A stretch of 64,000 bases of DNA from Fructobacillus broussonetiae (GTDB lineage Bacteria > Bacillota > Bacilli > Lactobacillales > Lactobacillaceae): contig NZ_JAAMFK010000003.1 in the NCBI RefSeq assembly GCF_018437275.1, forward strand, positions 1 through 64,000. The letters are read 5' to 3'. Shown here piece by piece: positions 1 through 6,877 of this stretch. How positions within the stretch are numbered: the stretch's first letter is position 1; each line of letters begins with the position of its first letter. The notes under the pieces were generated by a model. That model was not told where the DNA came from and searched no databases. It was given only the letters and a program-made list of their open reading frames with translations. The position numbers and the translations under genes are program-made.

Positions 1-974
1 TCATACCTATGAATCGAACCTAGTGATGTAAAAAAAGTGTCTAACTTATTGACATACGAGCAAGCCGTGTATTCATCACCATCAAGAAGGTCCAGCTTAT
101 CCTTCAGTTGCTTATCATTTCCATTCACCCACTGAGCATCCATGGCTGCCTGTGCACCCTTGTAAGCTTGTGAGTAGGCATCGTTTTTATCATCTGAGAT
201 ATTTACAATCGCCTTATTAGCTGTGTTATAACCGTTAAAGCGACCCGACTCAGCGTCCGCAATACCCTGCTTCACGATGTAGGCGTCGAAGACGTTCTGG
301 TTTGAATCATTCTTCTTCGATGAGTTGTTAAAGTCAGAAGCATTTAAGGCAGACTTGTCATCTCCGTGCACACTCTTGTTGTTTACATTGCTAAACTTTG
401 CTTTAAGCGCGTTTTCGTAGTCATCCGCCTCTTCCTTTGACTTTTGGACGTTGTTCTTGTCCGTTACCTTAAAGGTTGTGTAGTCTTGCGTTGACGTTCC
501 ATATCCGTGAATCTTGTTGTATTCAACCGTGAAATCCTTCAAGATATTCCAATACTTCTTGTATGTATCAGATTGATTTGGGTAGGCATCGTTGTTTGGA
601 CCATATCCCTTTCCAGCCAAGAAATCATCGATAACTTGATCAATCACTTCCTGGTCAGTTGGTTTCGTCTGATTATTATCTTCTGCACCACGCAATTCCA
701 AACCATTTGCTTCAGTTTGTTCTTGTTCACTTTGAGTATTGTACGTTTCTTGCGTGTTTTGTGTATTTTCATTGTCTGAATTGTTTTCAGACTTCTTATC
801 AGCAGTAGACACAACTTGTCCGTCTGTTGATTTCGTATCATCTGCTGATACAGTCGTCGTAGTTAAAGCGGCGGCCCCCATGAAGGCGAATAAAGCAGTA
901 GAAGCAACAACCCATTGCTTCTTTACCTTTTTAAGCTTTTTGCGTTCGCCAACTTTTTTAAGATCTCGATACAT
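1..974 (-). CDS. Partial exported surface protein with degenerate KxYKxGKxW-type signal
   Basis: The gene runs off the left edge, so only about 324 N-terminal residues are visible. Residues 12-22 (KKLKKVKKQWV) fit the KxYKxGKxW signal class of lactic acid bacteria except that the Y and G positions are Lys. A hydrophobic core and a likely cleavage region around TVSADDT follow. Residues 45-100 are rich in Ser, Asn, Gln and Asp and look disordered. The rest is hydrophilic with no domain I recognise. It is probably secreted or wall-associated; function is unknown. The ATG at 972-974 was chosen because the signal begins there. Confidence 0.75.
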   Translation of the reverse strand, partial: MYRDLKKVGERKKLKKVKKQWVVASTALFAFMGAAALTTTTVSADDTKSTDGQVVSTADKKSENNSDNENTQNTQETYNTQSEQEQTEANGLELRGAEDNNQTKPTDQEVIDQVIDDFLAGKGYGPNNDAYPNQSDTYKKYWNILKDFTVEYNKIHGYGTSTQDYTTFKVTDKNNVQKSKEEADDYENALKAKFSNVNNKSVHGDDKSALNASDFNNSSKKNDSNQNVFDAYIVKQGIADAESGRFNGYNTANKAIVNISDDKNDAYSQAYKGAQAAMDAQWVNGNDKQLKDKLDLLDGDEYTACSYVNKLDTFFTSLGSIHRY

Positions 975-1047
975 CTTACTCTTCCTTCTTTCCTTAAATA
1001 CAGGCCGAAACCATACCATCCTAAAATATCATTTTTCAATGTAGGTT

Positions 1048-1075
1048 ATATTACTGAATTGTAACACAAGTACAA
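1048..1075 (-). promoter_or_regulatory. Promoter of the partial surface-protein gene
   Basis: On the minus strand, TTGTAC (1070-1075) and TAATAT (1048-1053) are separated by 16 bases, about 75 bases upstream of the ATG at 974. Confidence 0.5.
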
Positions 1076-1137
1076 AAAACTGTTACATTTTTTACATTTT
1101 GAAAGAATAGAAAGAAGATAATTAGAATAGCTCATAA

Positions 1138-1180
1138 AAAAGCACCACTCACGCATCTATGCGAAAGTGGTGCTTTTATT
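1138..1180 (-). terminator. Rho-independent terminator of the amino-acid ABC operon
   Basis: A 9-bp stem (AGCACCACT at 1141-1149 with AGTGGTGCT at 1166-1174) has an inner CGCAT/ATGCG stem. The minus-strand copy ends in a T run. Confidence 0.85.
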
Positions 1181-1189
1181 TAACGTATA

Positions 1190-2635
1190 TTAAGCAATCT
1201 TTTTCTTCAACCAGTTGGAGAACCAAGAAAGCAACGTGATGACAATTAAGTAGATAACGGCGATGATTGCCCAAACTCGGAAACCTTGTGAGTTTCGAGC
1301 AACAATCAGCGTTCCCGTCTGTGTCAATTCCAGGATACCAATTGCTGAAAGGATTGACGTATCCTTCAACGTGATGATGAACTGGTTAACAAATGACGGA
1401 ACGGTAATCTTCAAACCTTGCGGCACGATAACCTTCCAAGTGGCTTGACGGTGAGTCAATCCAAGAGAGCGAGCCGCTTCCATCTGACCGGCATCAACGG
1501 CCTCGAATCCACCGCGGACAAAGGCCCCGGTATAAGCCCCTTCGTTTAGTATCAGCGTCAGGATACCAGCGGTGAAGGCCGGAATCTTCATTCCAAGTAC
1601 ACCAGGCAGTCCGATGTAGATGAAGAAGGCCAAAACCATCAAAGGCAATCCACGGAAGATGTAGATGATGGTTGTGGAGATTCCACGAATCAACTTTGAT
1701 TGGGCAATTCCCATCACACCAAGAATCAAACCAAAGAGTGAGGCCAAAACAATTCCGGCAACACTCAACTCAGCCGTTTGCCAAAGTCCTGACATAAAGG
1801 CATGAGAGTTGGACTTCAAAATTCCAAGAGTCGTCTTGTTATCAGAAGCATTTCCAACAAAGTTCTTTTGGCTTGAATTCAAGTACTTATCGATGATCTT
1901 GTTGTAAGTACCGTCCTTCTTCATTTCTTCCAAGGACTTGTTGAATTGATCAAGCAATTGCGCGTTTTGTCCCTTCTTAACGAAGAAACCAACACCACCG
2001 GCCTTACCCAAGTTATCAGCGTTTCGAACTTGCAACTTTACACCGTTTTTAATGGCGTATTGGATGACTGGGTAGTCTTCGAAAGTGGCATCCGTGTTAC
2101 CGTTTACGACATCGTTGTACATCGTGTCGGTATCGTTGAAGTACTTGATGTCAAATCCGTATTGATCCTTCAACGAAGCACCGTAAGCAGCGGCAGCCGT
2201 TCCGGTCTTCAAGGCAACCTTCTTGCCTTTCAAATCATTCAATGACTTGATTGAAGAGTTTGGTTTTGTAATCCAGGCAACGCCGGATTGATAGTAAGGA
2301 TCAGAAACATCATAAACTTCTTTACGAGAGTCATTAATCATCATTCCGGCGATGATACCGTCGGCTTGACCATTGGCTACCATTTGAGCAGCGGCGTTAA
2401 AGGACATTGGCTTAAGCGTATAAGTGAAATTATTTCGCTTGGCCACTTCCTTTAAGATGTCCATATCGATTCCAACGTACTGATTATTCTTATCTTGAAA
2501 GTCGAACGGTGCGTATGTGGCATCCGTTGAAATCACGTAGTTGGGTTTTGCTGCGTCAGCCTTTGTTCCGACTGCAAGTAATGCAATCAAAACGGCCAAG
2601 GCAGCCCAAATCGGTTTGAGCCGTTTGATGACCAT
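1190..2635 (-). CDS. Amino-acid ABC transporter fused substrate-binding/permease protein (second copy)
   Basis: This 481-residue protein joins an extracellular binding domain to a membrane permease. Residues 1-28 are a signal anchor ending near KADAA. Residues 32-255 match the family 3 binding fold ([19 protein letters not shown], then a DGIIAGM strand). Residues 275-475 form a His/Glu/Gln-type permease with an EAA loop ([11 protein letters not shown]). It resembles lactococcal GlnP, which however carries two binding domains before the permease. It is the last gene of a three-gene operon, 38 bases after the ATPase, and is a paralogue of the first gene. Polar amino acid import is well supported; the exact substrate is not shown. 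Confidence 0.9.
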   Translation of the reverse strand: MVIKRLKPIWAALAVLIALLAVGTKADAAKPNYVISTDATYAPFDFQDKNNQYVGIDMDILKEVAKRNNFTYTLKPMSFNAAAQMVANGQADGIIAGMMINDSRKEVYDVSDPYYQSGVAWITKPNSSIKSLNDLKGKKVALKTGTAAAAYGASLKDQYGFDIKYFNDTDTMYNDVVNGNTDATFEDYPVIQYAIKNGVKLQVRNADNLGKAGGVGFFVKKGQNAQLLDQFNKSLEEMKKDGTYNKIIDKYLNSSQKNFVGNASDNKTTLGILKSNSHAFMSGLWQTAELSVAGIVLASLFGLILGVMGIAQSKLIRGISTTIIYIFRGLPLMVLAFFIYIGLPGVLGMKIPAFTAGILTLILNEGAYTGAFVRGGFEAVDAGQMEAARSLGLTHRQATWKVIVPQGLKITVPSFVNQFIITLKDTSILSAIGILELTQTGTLIVARNSQGFRVWAIIAVIYLIVITLLSWFSNWLKKKIA

Positions 2636-2673
2636 TGGTTATTTCCTCTCTGTTTAGTTATTTTTTATTTGCT

Positions 2674-3423
2674 TTAGGCTTGCATAACCTTTGACAAGAA
2701 GCTCTGCAAACGTGCGTTCTTAGGGGCAGTAAAGATTTGTTCTGGTGTACCAGATTCTTGAATCTTTCCTGATTCGAAGAAGACAACACGGTCGGCAACC
2801 TGCTTAGCAAATCCCATTTCGTGGGTAACGATAATCATCGTCATACCGAGCTTTGCCAAGTGCTTCATGACGTCCAAGACATCCCCAACCACTTCGGGAT
2901 CCAAAGCTGACGTTGGTTCATCGAACAACATGATGTCAGGATCCATGGCCAAAGCACGGGCAATGGCGATACGCTGCTTTTGTCCACCAGACAATGAGTT
3001 AACGGAAACGTTTGCCTTATCTGGCAGACCAACCGTATCCAGTAATTCCATCGCCTTCTTTTCAGCTTCTTCCTTTGTCATCTTGCCCAATTGAACGGGT
3101 GCCAAGGTGATGTTTTCCAGAACCGTGTAATTATTGAAGAGGTTGAAATTCTGGAAGACCATTCCGATGTTTTCACGAACCTTATTGATGTTTGTCTTTG
3201 GGTCAGAAATATCGTAACCGTCTACTTCGATCAAACCTGAATTGGGCTTTTCCAATTGGTTAAGCATTCGCAAGAACGTCGACTTACCAGATCCAGAAGG
3301 GCCAATCATTACGACCACTTCATTATCCATGACGTCCAGGGAAATATCGCGTAAGACATGGTTGTCACCATATGACTTGTTGACCTTGTCAACGTGTACT
3401 TTCACTTGTTTCTCTTCACTCAT
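2674..3423 (-). CDS. glnQ: Amino-acid ABC transporter ATP-binding protein (GlnQ-like)
   Basis: A 249-residue cytosolic ATPase of the polar amino acid import family. Walker A is GPSGSGKST at residues 41-49, the Q-loop is in [10 protein letters not shown], the signature is LSGGQKQR, Walker B is [12 protein letters not shown], and the switch His is in VTHEMGF. Its ATG overlaps the TGA of the upstream fused permease by 4 bases, implying translational coupling. It is the only ATPase in the operon, so it should serve both fused permeases. The gene symbol follows family resemblance; glutamine specificity is not proven by sequence. Confidence 0.92.
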   Translation of the reverse strand: MSEEKQVKVHVDKVNKSYGDNHVLRDISLDVMDNEVVVMIGPSGSGKSTFLRMLNQLEKPNSGLIEVDGYDISDPKTNINKVRENIGMVFQNFNLFNNYTVLENITLAPVQLGKMTKEEAEKKAMELLDTVGLPDKANVSVNSLSGGQKQRIAIARALAMDPDIMLFDEPTSALDPEVVGDVLDVMKHLAKLGMTMIIVTHEMGFAKQVADRVVFFESGKIQESGTPEQIFTAPKNARLQSFLSKVMQA

Positions 3424-4868
3424 GCGTTTGTCCTTTTTTCAACCCAGTTACTGAGCAGAGTCAGTAACGTAATTACTACTAAGTATATCATAGCCACGAT
3501 AGCCCAGACACGGAAACCTTGGGAATTTCGGGTGACAATTAGCGTTCCCGTTTGCGTTAATTCAAGGATTCCAATGGCGGACAACAGTGACGTGTCCTTT
3601 AAGGTAATGATGAACTGGTTGATGAAGCTTGGCACCATCAACTTCAGTCCTTGCGGAATGATGACCCGGCGCATTGCTTGGGCGTGTGAGAGCCCAAGGG
3701 AGCGAGCCGCTTCCATCTGTCCTGCATCAACAGAATTAAATCCGCCACGAACAAATGCGCCAGTATAAGCTCCTTCATTTAATACCAAAGTCAAAATTCC
3801 GGCAGTCCAAGCGGAAATCTTCACGCCGGTCAGTGCTGGGAAACCAATGTACAAAAAGAAGGCCAGCACTAGCATTGGCATTCCACGGAAGGTGTAGACA
3901 ACAGTCGTTGAAATCGCGCGTACAAGGCGATTCTTCGATACTCCCATCACACCAAGTAACAATCCCCAAAGGGAAGCCAGGATAATTCCAACCACGGTCA
4001 GGTAGGCCGTTTGGCCAAGCCCAGAAAGGAAAGCTTTCTTGTTTGATGACAAAATGCCCCAAACTGTTTTGTTATCCTTTGCAGAACCTGTAAAAGTCTC
4101 CGCCTTGGCGGAGAGGTACTTGTTAACAATTTTGTCGTAAGTACCGTTCTCCTTAATCGTAGCAAGGCCCTTGTTAAAATCGGCCAGCAGCTGTTGGTTC
4201 TCACCCTTCTTAACGGCAAAACCTAAGTAACCGGCATCAAATGGGGCATCCCCGTTTTGGACTTTTAAAGCCGTACCGTTCTTCACTGTATATTGCAAAA
4301 CAGGCAAGTCCGCAAAGGTCGCCACGGAGTTACCGTTAATCACGTCGCGGTATACCGTATCAGAATCAGAGAAGTAGGTGATCTTGAACCCGTATTGATC
4401 CTTGATCTTCTCAGCGTATTCGGCCCCGGCCGTTCCCGTCTTCAACGCAACGACCTTCCCTTTCAAATCATCCAGGGACCTAATCTTACTATTCTTGGCT
4501 GTCGCCCATGCGACCCCCGTCTTGTAGTAAGAGTCGGAGAAGTCGTAAACTTTCTTTCGCTCATCCGTAATCGTCGTTCCGGCAATCACACCGTCGGCCT
4601 GAGATGACGCAACAGATTGCATCGCTGCGTTAAAAGTCATGGGCTTCACGTTGTATGTGAAGCCTGATGCCTTAGCGATTTCCTTCAACAAATCCTGATC
4701 AATTCCAACGTACTTATTGTCCTTGTCCTGGAAGTCAAAGGGCGCGTATGTTGCGTCTGCCGTTATGGTGTAGCTCGGTTCGCTCGCACTTGCCTTTGGA
4801 CCCAAAGCCCCCAGTCCAAGAAAAGCAAAGGTGGCCGCCACGACGGCTGTCAATATTCCTTTTTTCAT
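3420..4868 (-). CDS. Amino-acid ABC transporter fused substrate-binding/permease protein (first copy)
   Basis: First gene of the operon, 482 residues, laid out like its paralogue at 1190-2635: signal segment 1-28, binding domain about 32-255 ([13 protein letters not shown]) and permease about 275-475 with an EAA loop ([11 protein letters not shown]). The start is supported by GAGGAGATAG at 4871-4880. The permease halves are much more alike than the binding halves, consistent with two paralogues sharing one ATPase but differing in ligand. Whether they form homodimers or a heterodimer cannot be told from sequence. Confidence 0.9.
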   Translation of the reverse strand: MKKGILTAVVAATFAFLGLGALGPKASASEPSYTITADATYAPFDFQDKDNKYVGIDQDLLKEIAKASGFTYNVKPMTFNAAMQSVASSQADGVIAGTTITDERKKVYDFSDSYYKTGVAWATAKNSKIRSLDDLKGKVVALKTGTAGAEYAEKIKDQYGFKITYFSDSDTVYRDVINGNSVATFADLPVLQYTVKNGTALKVQNGDAPFDAGYLGFAVKKGENQQLLADFNKGLATIKENGTYDKIVNKYLSAKAETFTGSAKDNKTVWGILSSNKKAFLSGLGQTAYLTVVGIILASLWGLLLGVMGVSKNRLVRAISTTVVYTFRGMPMLVLAFFLYIGFPALTGVKISAWTAGILTLVLNEGAYTGAFVRGGFNSVDAGQMEAARSLGLSHAQAMRRVIIPQGLKLMVPSFINQFIITLKDTSLLSAIGILELTQTGTLIVTRNSQGFRVWAIVAMIYLVVITLLTLLSNWVEKRTNA

Positions 4869-4885
4869 CGCTATCTCCTCTTATT

Positions 4886-4920
4886 GGTCTGAAATCAGTC
4901 TAGCAATTGATTTCAGAACC
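4886..4920 (-). promoter_or_regulatory. Leader inverted repeat just upstream of the ABC operon ribosome site
   Basis: GGTCTGAAATCA (4886-4897) faces TGATTTCAGAACC (4908-4920) with a 10-base loop. In the minus transcript this hairpin ends 6 bases before the GAGGAGATAG ribosome site and has no T run, so it is an operator or mRNA structure rather than a terminator. Confidence 0.5.
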
Positions 4921-4960
4921 CAGAGAAAATACGTTAGTTATTCTAACATCTATCTAATGA

Positions 4961-4974
4961 GTGGTCTAGTCCGT
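4961..4974 (-). promoter_or_regulatory. Candidate HutC/NagR-type operator, proximal
   Basis: TGGTCTAG at 4962-4969 matches the left half of the TGGTCTAGACCA operator of NagR/DasR-type GntR regulators. On the minus strand it covers a possible -35 (TAGACC) placed 17 bases from TAGAAT (4940-4945). Confidence 0.4.
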
Positions 4975-5071
4975 TGAAAGGGATAAGACGAGTTAAATTA
5001 AAAGAATATTAGTTAATCATGTTTCTATCCAATAACAGTTTTAGCGGCCTGCATGCGTTTCTTTTCCTAGA

Positions 5072-5086
5072 ATTGGTCTAGTAACT
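5072..5086 (-). promoter_or_regulatory. Candidate HutC/NagR-type operator, distal
   Basis: ATTGGTCTAG at 5072-5081 repeats the proximal box and the one in the gntR promoter at 20285-20294. A TTGAAC -35-like element lies at 5101-5106, and AACTAAT/ATTAGTT (5083-5089 and 5097-5103) form an adjoining inverted repeat. Confidence 0.4.
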
Positions 5087-5121
5087 AATGAACTTTATTA
5101 GTTCAAATTAAGGCCAAGTCC

Positions 5122-5149
5122 TTGTAACCCCGCCTTTCCTCGTTATAAT
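5122..5149 (+). promoter_or_regulatory. Promoter upstream of the type I toxin gene
   Basis: TTGTAA (5122-5127), 16-base spacer, TATAAT (5144-5149). Transcription would begin near 5156 and run through a terminator-like hairpin (5225-5252) to the toxin frame. I see no better promoter closer to the toxin. Confidence 0.6.
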
Positions 5150-5224
5150 TGGATCAGGAACCTCTATTTATGAATGCCTAATGTAGCGACGTCGATAAAA
5201 TTAAAAATTGAAGAATAAATAGTA

Positions 5225-5252
5225 AAAGCCAGTCATCATGACTGGCTTTTTT
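5225..5252 (+). terminator. Terminator-like hairpin inside the toxin leader
   Basis: AAAGCCAGTCA/TGACTGGCTTT forms a perfect stem followed by T6. It sits between the promoter and the toxin frame, so it either ends a ~95-nt leader RNA or acts as an attenuator or 5' protective stem. Confidence 0.7.
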
Positions 5253-5302
5253 CGTATCACTCCTTGAGGTGTTCGCAACACGACACCGGAAAGGAGGAAG
5301 AA

Positions 5303-5419
5303 ATGTTGATTCCACAACTATTAGTTTTTGGTTTTCAATTTATCTTCGAAGTAATCAAACAAGTCTTCATCCGTTTGATTACCTCGGTGATTGAAAACTG
5401 GCTTCACCGTAACAAGTAA
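5303..5419 (+). CDS. Fst/PepA1-like type I toxin peptide, 38 aa
   Basis: A short frame with a strong AAAGGAGGAAG ribosome site. The peptide begins MLIPQLLVFGF, has one hydrophobic membrane segment (about residues 3-29), and ends WLHRNK. That matches the WLxxRNxK tail of Fst/Ldr-family toxins such as staphylococcal PepA1. The leader can pair CTCCTT (5260-5265) with AAGGAG (5291-5296), hiding the ribosome site around a GTGTT-CGC-AACAC hairpin. A terminator follows and two antisense RNA genes lie downstream in convergent orientation. Membrane-damaging toxicity is inferred from the family. The gene is short, so call certainty rests on the complete architecture. Confidence 0.78.
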   Translation: MLIPQLLVFGFQFIFEVIKQVFIRLITSVIENWLHRNK

Positions 5420-5425
5420 AGCCGT

Positions 5426-5456
5426 GAACCCCGATTGGCAGGTCGGGGTTCTTTTT
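5426..5456 (+). terminator. Toxin mRNA terminator with kissing loop
   Basis: GAACCCCGA (5426-5434) pairs with TCGGGGTTC (5443-5451), then T5. The loop TTGGCAGG contains TGGCAGG, exactly complementary to CCTGCCA in the terminator loop region of both minus-strand antisense RNAs. Confidence 0.85.
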
Positions 5457-5460
5457 GCAT

Positions 5461-5525
5461 AAAAAAAGTCCTTCGCTGGCAGGCGATGGACCGGAATAAA
5501 GGTGTTGACCCATACTCTATTAGTT
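5461..5525 (-). ncRNA. Antisense antitoxin RNA, copy 1 (~65 nt)
   Basis: Its promoter is an extended -10 (TGTTATAAT on the minus strand; TATAAT at 5532-5537). The RNA ends in a GTCCATCGC/GCGAAGGAC hairpin with T7 (5461-5491). Its sequence is complementary to the toxin mRNA at three places: the terminator loop (TGGCAGG), ACCGGAA at 5285-5291 directly beside the ribosome site, and GGTGTT at 5268-5273. Size and layout match RNA II of the pAD1 par system. The 5' end is inferred from the -10. Confidence 0.72.
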
Positions 5526-5573
5526 GTTCTTATTATAACACCATTCTCGAAGTAAGAAACATCTTCAACCAAA

Positions 5574-5638
5574 TAAAAAAAGTCCCTCGCTGGCAGGCGA
5601 CGGACCGGATTAAGATTTTGTCCATAACAATACTTGAT
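5574..5638 (-). ncRNA. Antisense antitoxin RNA, copy 2 (~65 nt)
   Basis: A diverged tandem copy 113 bases from copy 1, with the same extended -10 (TATAAT at 5645-5650) and the same terminator design (stem 5582-5590 with 5597-5605, T7). The loop complement of the toxin terminator and ACCGGA are kept, but the GGTGTT segment is lost. It may regulate the same toxin less tightly, a toxin elsewhere, or be decaying. It also lies just beyond the end of the XRE gene and could serve as its terminator. Confidence 0.62.
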
Positions 5639-5679
5639 AAAGTAATTATAACACTCCAACTCTCCCAGTACTTATTCCA

Positions 5680-6276
5680 TTAATGCATCGCTGACCAGAG
5701 GCCAAAGGCAAAGCCACCAATTGGAAAGATAATCCACCAGTATCGACCGAGGAAGTCCCAACCGTTTTGAACTGGTTCGTGGTGGTGTTCTTTCTTATAA
5801 CCAACTGAGAGTGGATACTTCTTATCCAAGTGGTTGGCAAAGACAATGCGACTCAAGTAAACAGAGAGCGCAATGACCAAGAAAAGCAAGCCATCCCATA
5901 CGATCCCAGCCAATTCTTGCTGACTTTCAGGTAAGTGGTGACCTCCCATCCCTAATAAGGATAAGAGAACAACGTCGAAAGCGACAATAATAAGAAGAAT
6001 GACGTTCTTTTCTGAGCGGCGACGATTAATTTGACGTGTTTGATCCTGTGACATTTCCATGATTTGAATCTCCTTTGATTCTTCTTCGATTTGTTCGAAC
6101 AAGTCACTAAGGGAAACGGATAAGGCTTGGGCCACGGATGATAATGTTGATAAGGAAACATCGGAACCAGCTTCCATTCGCTGAATCGTTCTTACGGTGA
6201 GGTAAGACTTTTCAGCCAACTCTTCTTGGGTCCAGCCCTTTTCTTTTCTTAACTTAGCTACGTTTGTTTTGTCCAT
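5680..6276 (-). CDS. XRE-family regulator with C-terminal membrane segments
   Basis: A 198-residue protein. Residues 5-60 form an XRE/Cro helix-turn-helix (KLRKEKGWTQEELAEKS, then TVRTIQRMEAG). Residues 60-90 are a charged linker. The C-terminal half has about three membrane segments (starting near 92, 126 and 178) and a His-rich stretch (KKEHHHEP). Membrane-tethered XRE proteins of this layout are common in lactobacilli; ligand and targets are unknown. Three 7-bp direct repeats lie upstream and may be its own operator. It adjoins the type I toxin locus, but no functional link is shown. Confidence 0.8.
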   Translation of the reverse strand: MDKTNVAKLRKEKGWTQEELAEKSYLTVRTIQRMEAGSDVSLSTLSSVAQALSVSLSDLFEQIEEESKEIQIMEMSQDQTRQINRRRSEKNVILLIIVAFDVVLLSLLGMGGHHLPESQQELAGIVWDGLLFLVIALSVYLSRIVFANHLDKKYPLSVGYKKEHHHEPVQNGWDFLGRYWWIIFPIGGFAFGLWSAMH

Positions 6277-6309
6277 GCCTTTACACTACTCCAAACCTTC
6301 AATTTTCAA

Positions 6310-6338
6310 CACGACAGTCACACGACAATGACCCGACA
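6310..6338 (-). repeat. Three direct repeats with 11-bp period upstream of the XRE gene
   Basis: CACGACA at 6310 and 6321 and CCCGACA at 6332 are spaced exactly 11 bases apart, about one helical turn. They lie between a minus-strand TATAAT (6376-6381) and the XRE start at 6276, so they may be an autoregulatory operator. Confidence 0.5.
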
Positions 6339-6385
6339 GCAACATGAAAGCTGCCTGCCAGGTCCTCTAAAGCCCATTATAACGC

Positions 6386-6416
6386 AAAAAGCGTGGACCC
6401 GACGGGCCCACGCTTT
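6386..6416 (-). terminator. Terminator of the P-type ATPase operon
   Basis: AAGCGTGG-ACC and GGGCCCACGCTT pair around CGAC; the minus-strand copy ends in T5. Confidence 0.85.
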
Positions 6417-6435
6417 TGACTTTGACATTTATAAA

Positions 6436-6873
6436 TTAAGCACCGAAGATCTTAGCAACTTGTGCTTGAATCTTGTTCAAGAACGTTGCTTGGTCTTCTT
6501 CTGATTGCTTGAAGTTGGCTTCGTTGATCGTCTGGTCCTTTTCGTTCAAAGAATCAGCCATCATTTCCGTGGCGTTCGCGTAATCTTGGTAAGCCTTTGC
6601 CAACGTCTTGTGGACACCCAAGAAACGAACGGGTACTTGCAAACCTGCCAACGTCTTGGCGTTTTCTTGGTAGTTTGAAACAGCGTCGTCGAATTCAGCC
6701 TTGATTTCAACGAAGGCCGCCTTGTCCATGTCAGCCAACTTACCGGCTTCCTTGGCATCGTTCAACTTCACAAAGAAAGGTGACACGTGGTCAGCCGTTT
6801 CTTGCGTCTTCGTCAAAACGTCTTGCAACGTCGTTACGTAGTATTCCATTTGCTTAGGGTTAAATTTTGCCAT
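6436..6873 (-). CDS. Conserved-looking helical protein of unknown function, 145 aa
   Basis: I do not recognise this protein. It is hydrophilic, lacks signal and membrane segments, and is predicted helical (heptad-like AETADHV, EFDDAVSNYQENAKTLAGL, KTLAKAYQDYANATEMM). It starts only 4 bases after the P-type ATPase stop and shares its terminator, so it should be under the same Mn riboswitch. Its role may therefore relate to cation stress, but that is inference from position alone. The ATG at 6873 is preceded by a purine-rich GAGGATAAAGTA ribosome site. Confidence 0.75.
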   Translation of the reverse strand: MAKFNPKQMEYYVTTLQDVLTKTQETADHVSPFFVKLNDAKEAGKLADMDKAAFVEIKAEFDDAVSNYQENAKTLAGLQVPVRFLGVHKTLAKAYQDYANATEMMADSLNEKDQTINEANFKQSEEDQATFLNKIQAQVAKIFGA

Positions 6874-6877
6874 TACT

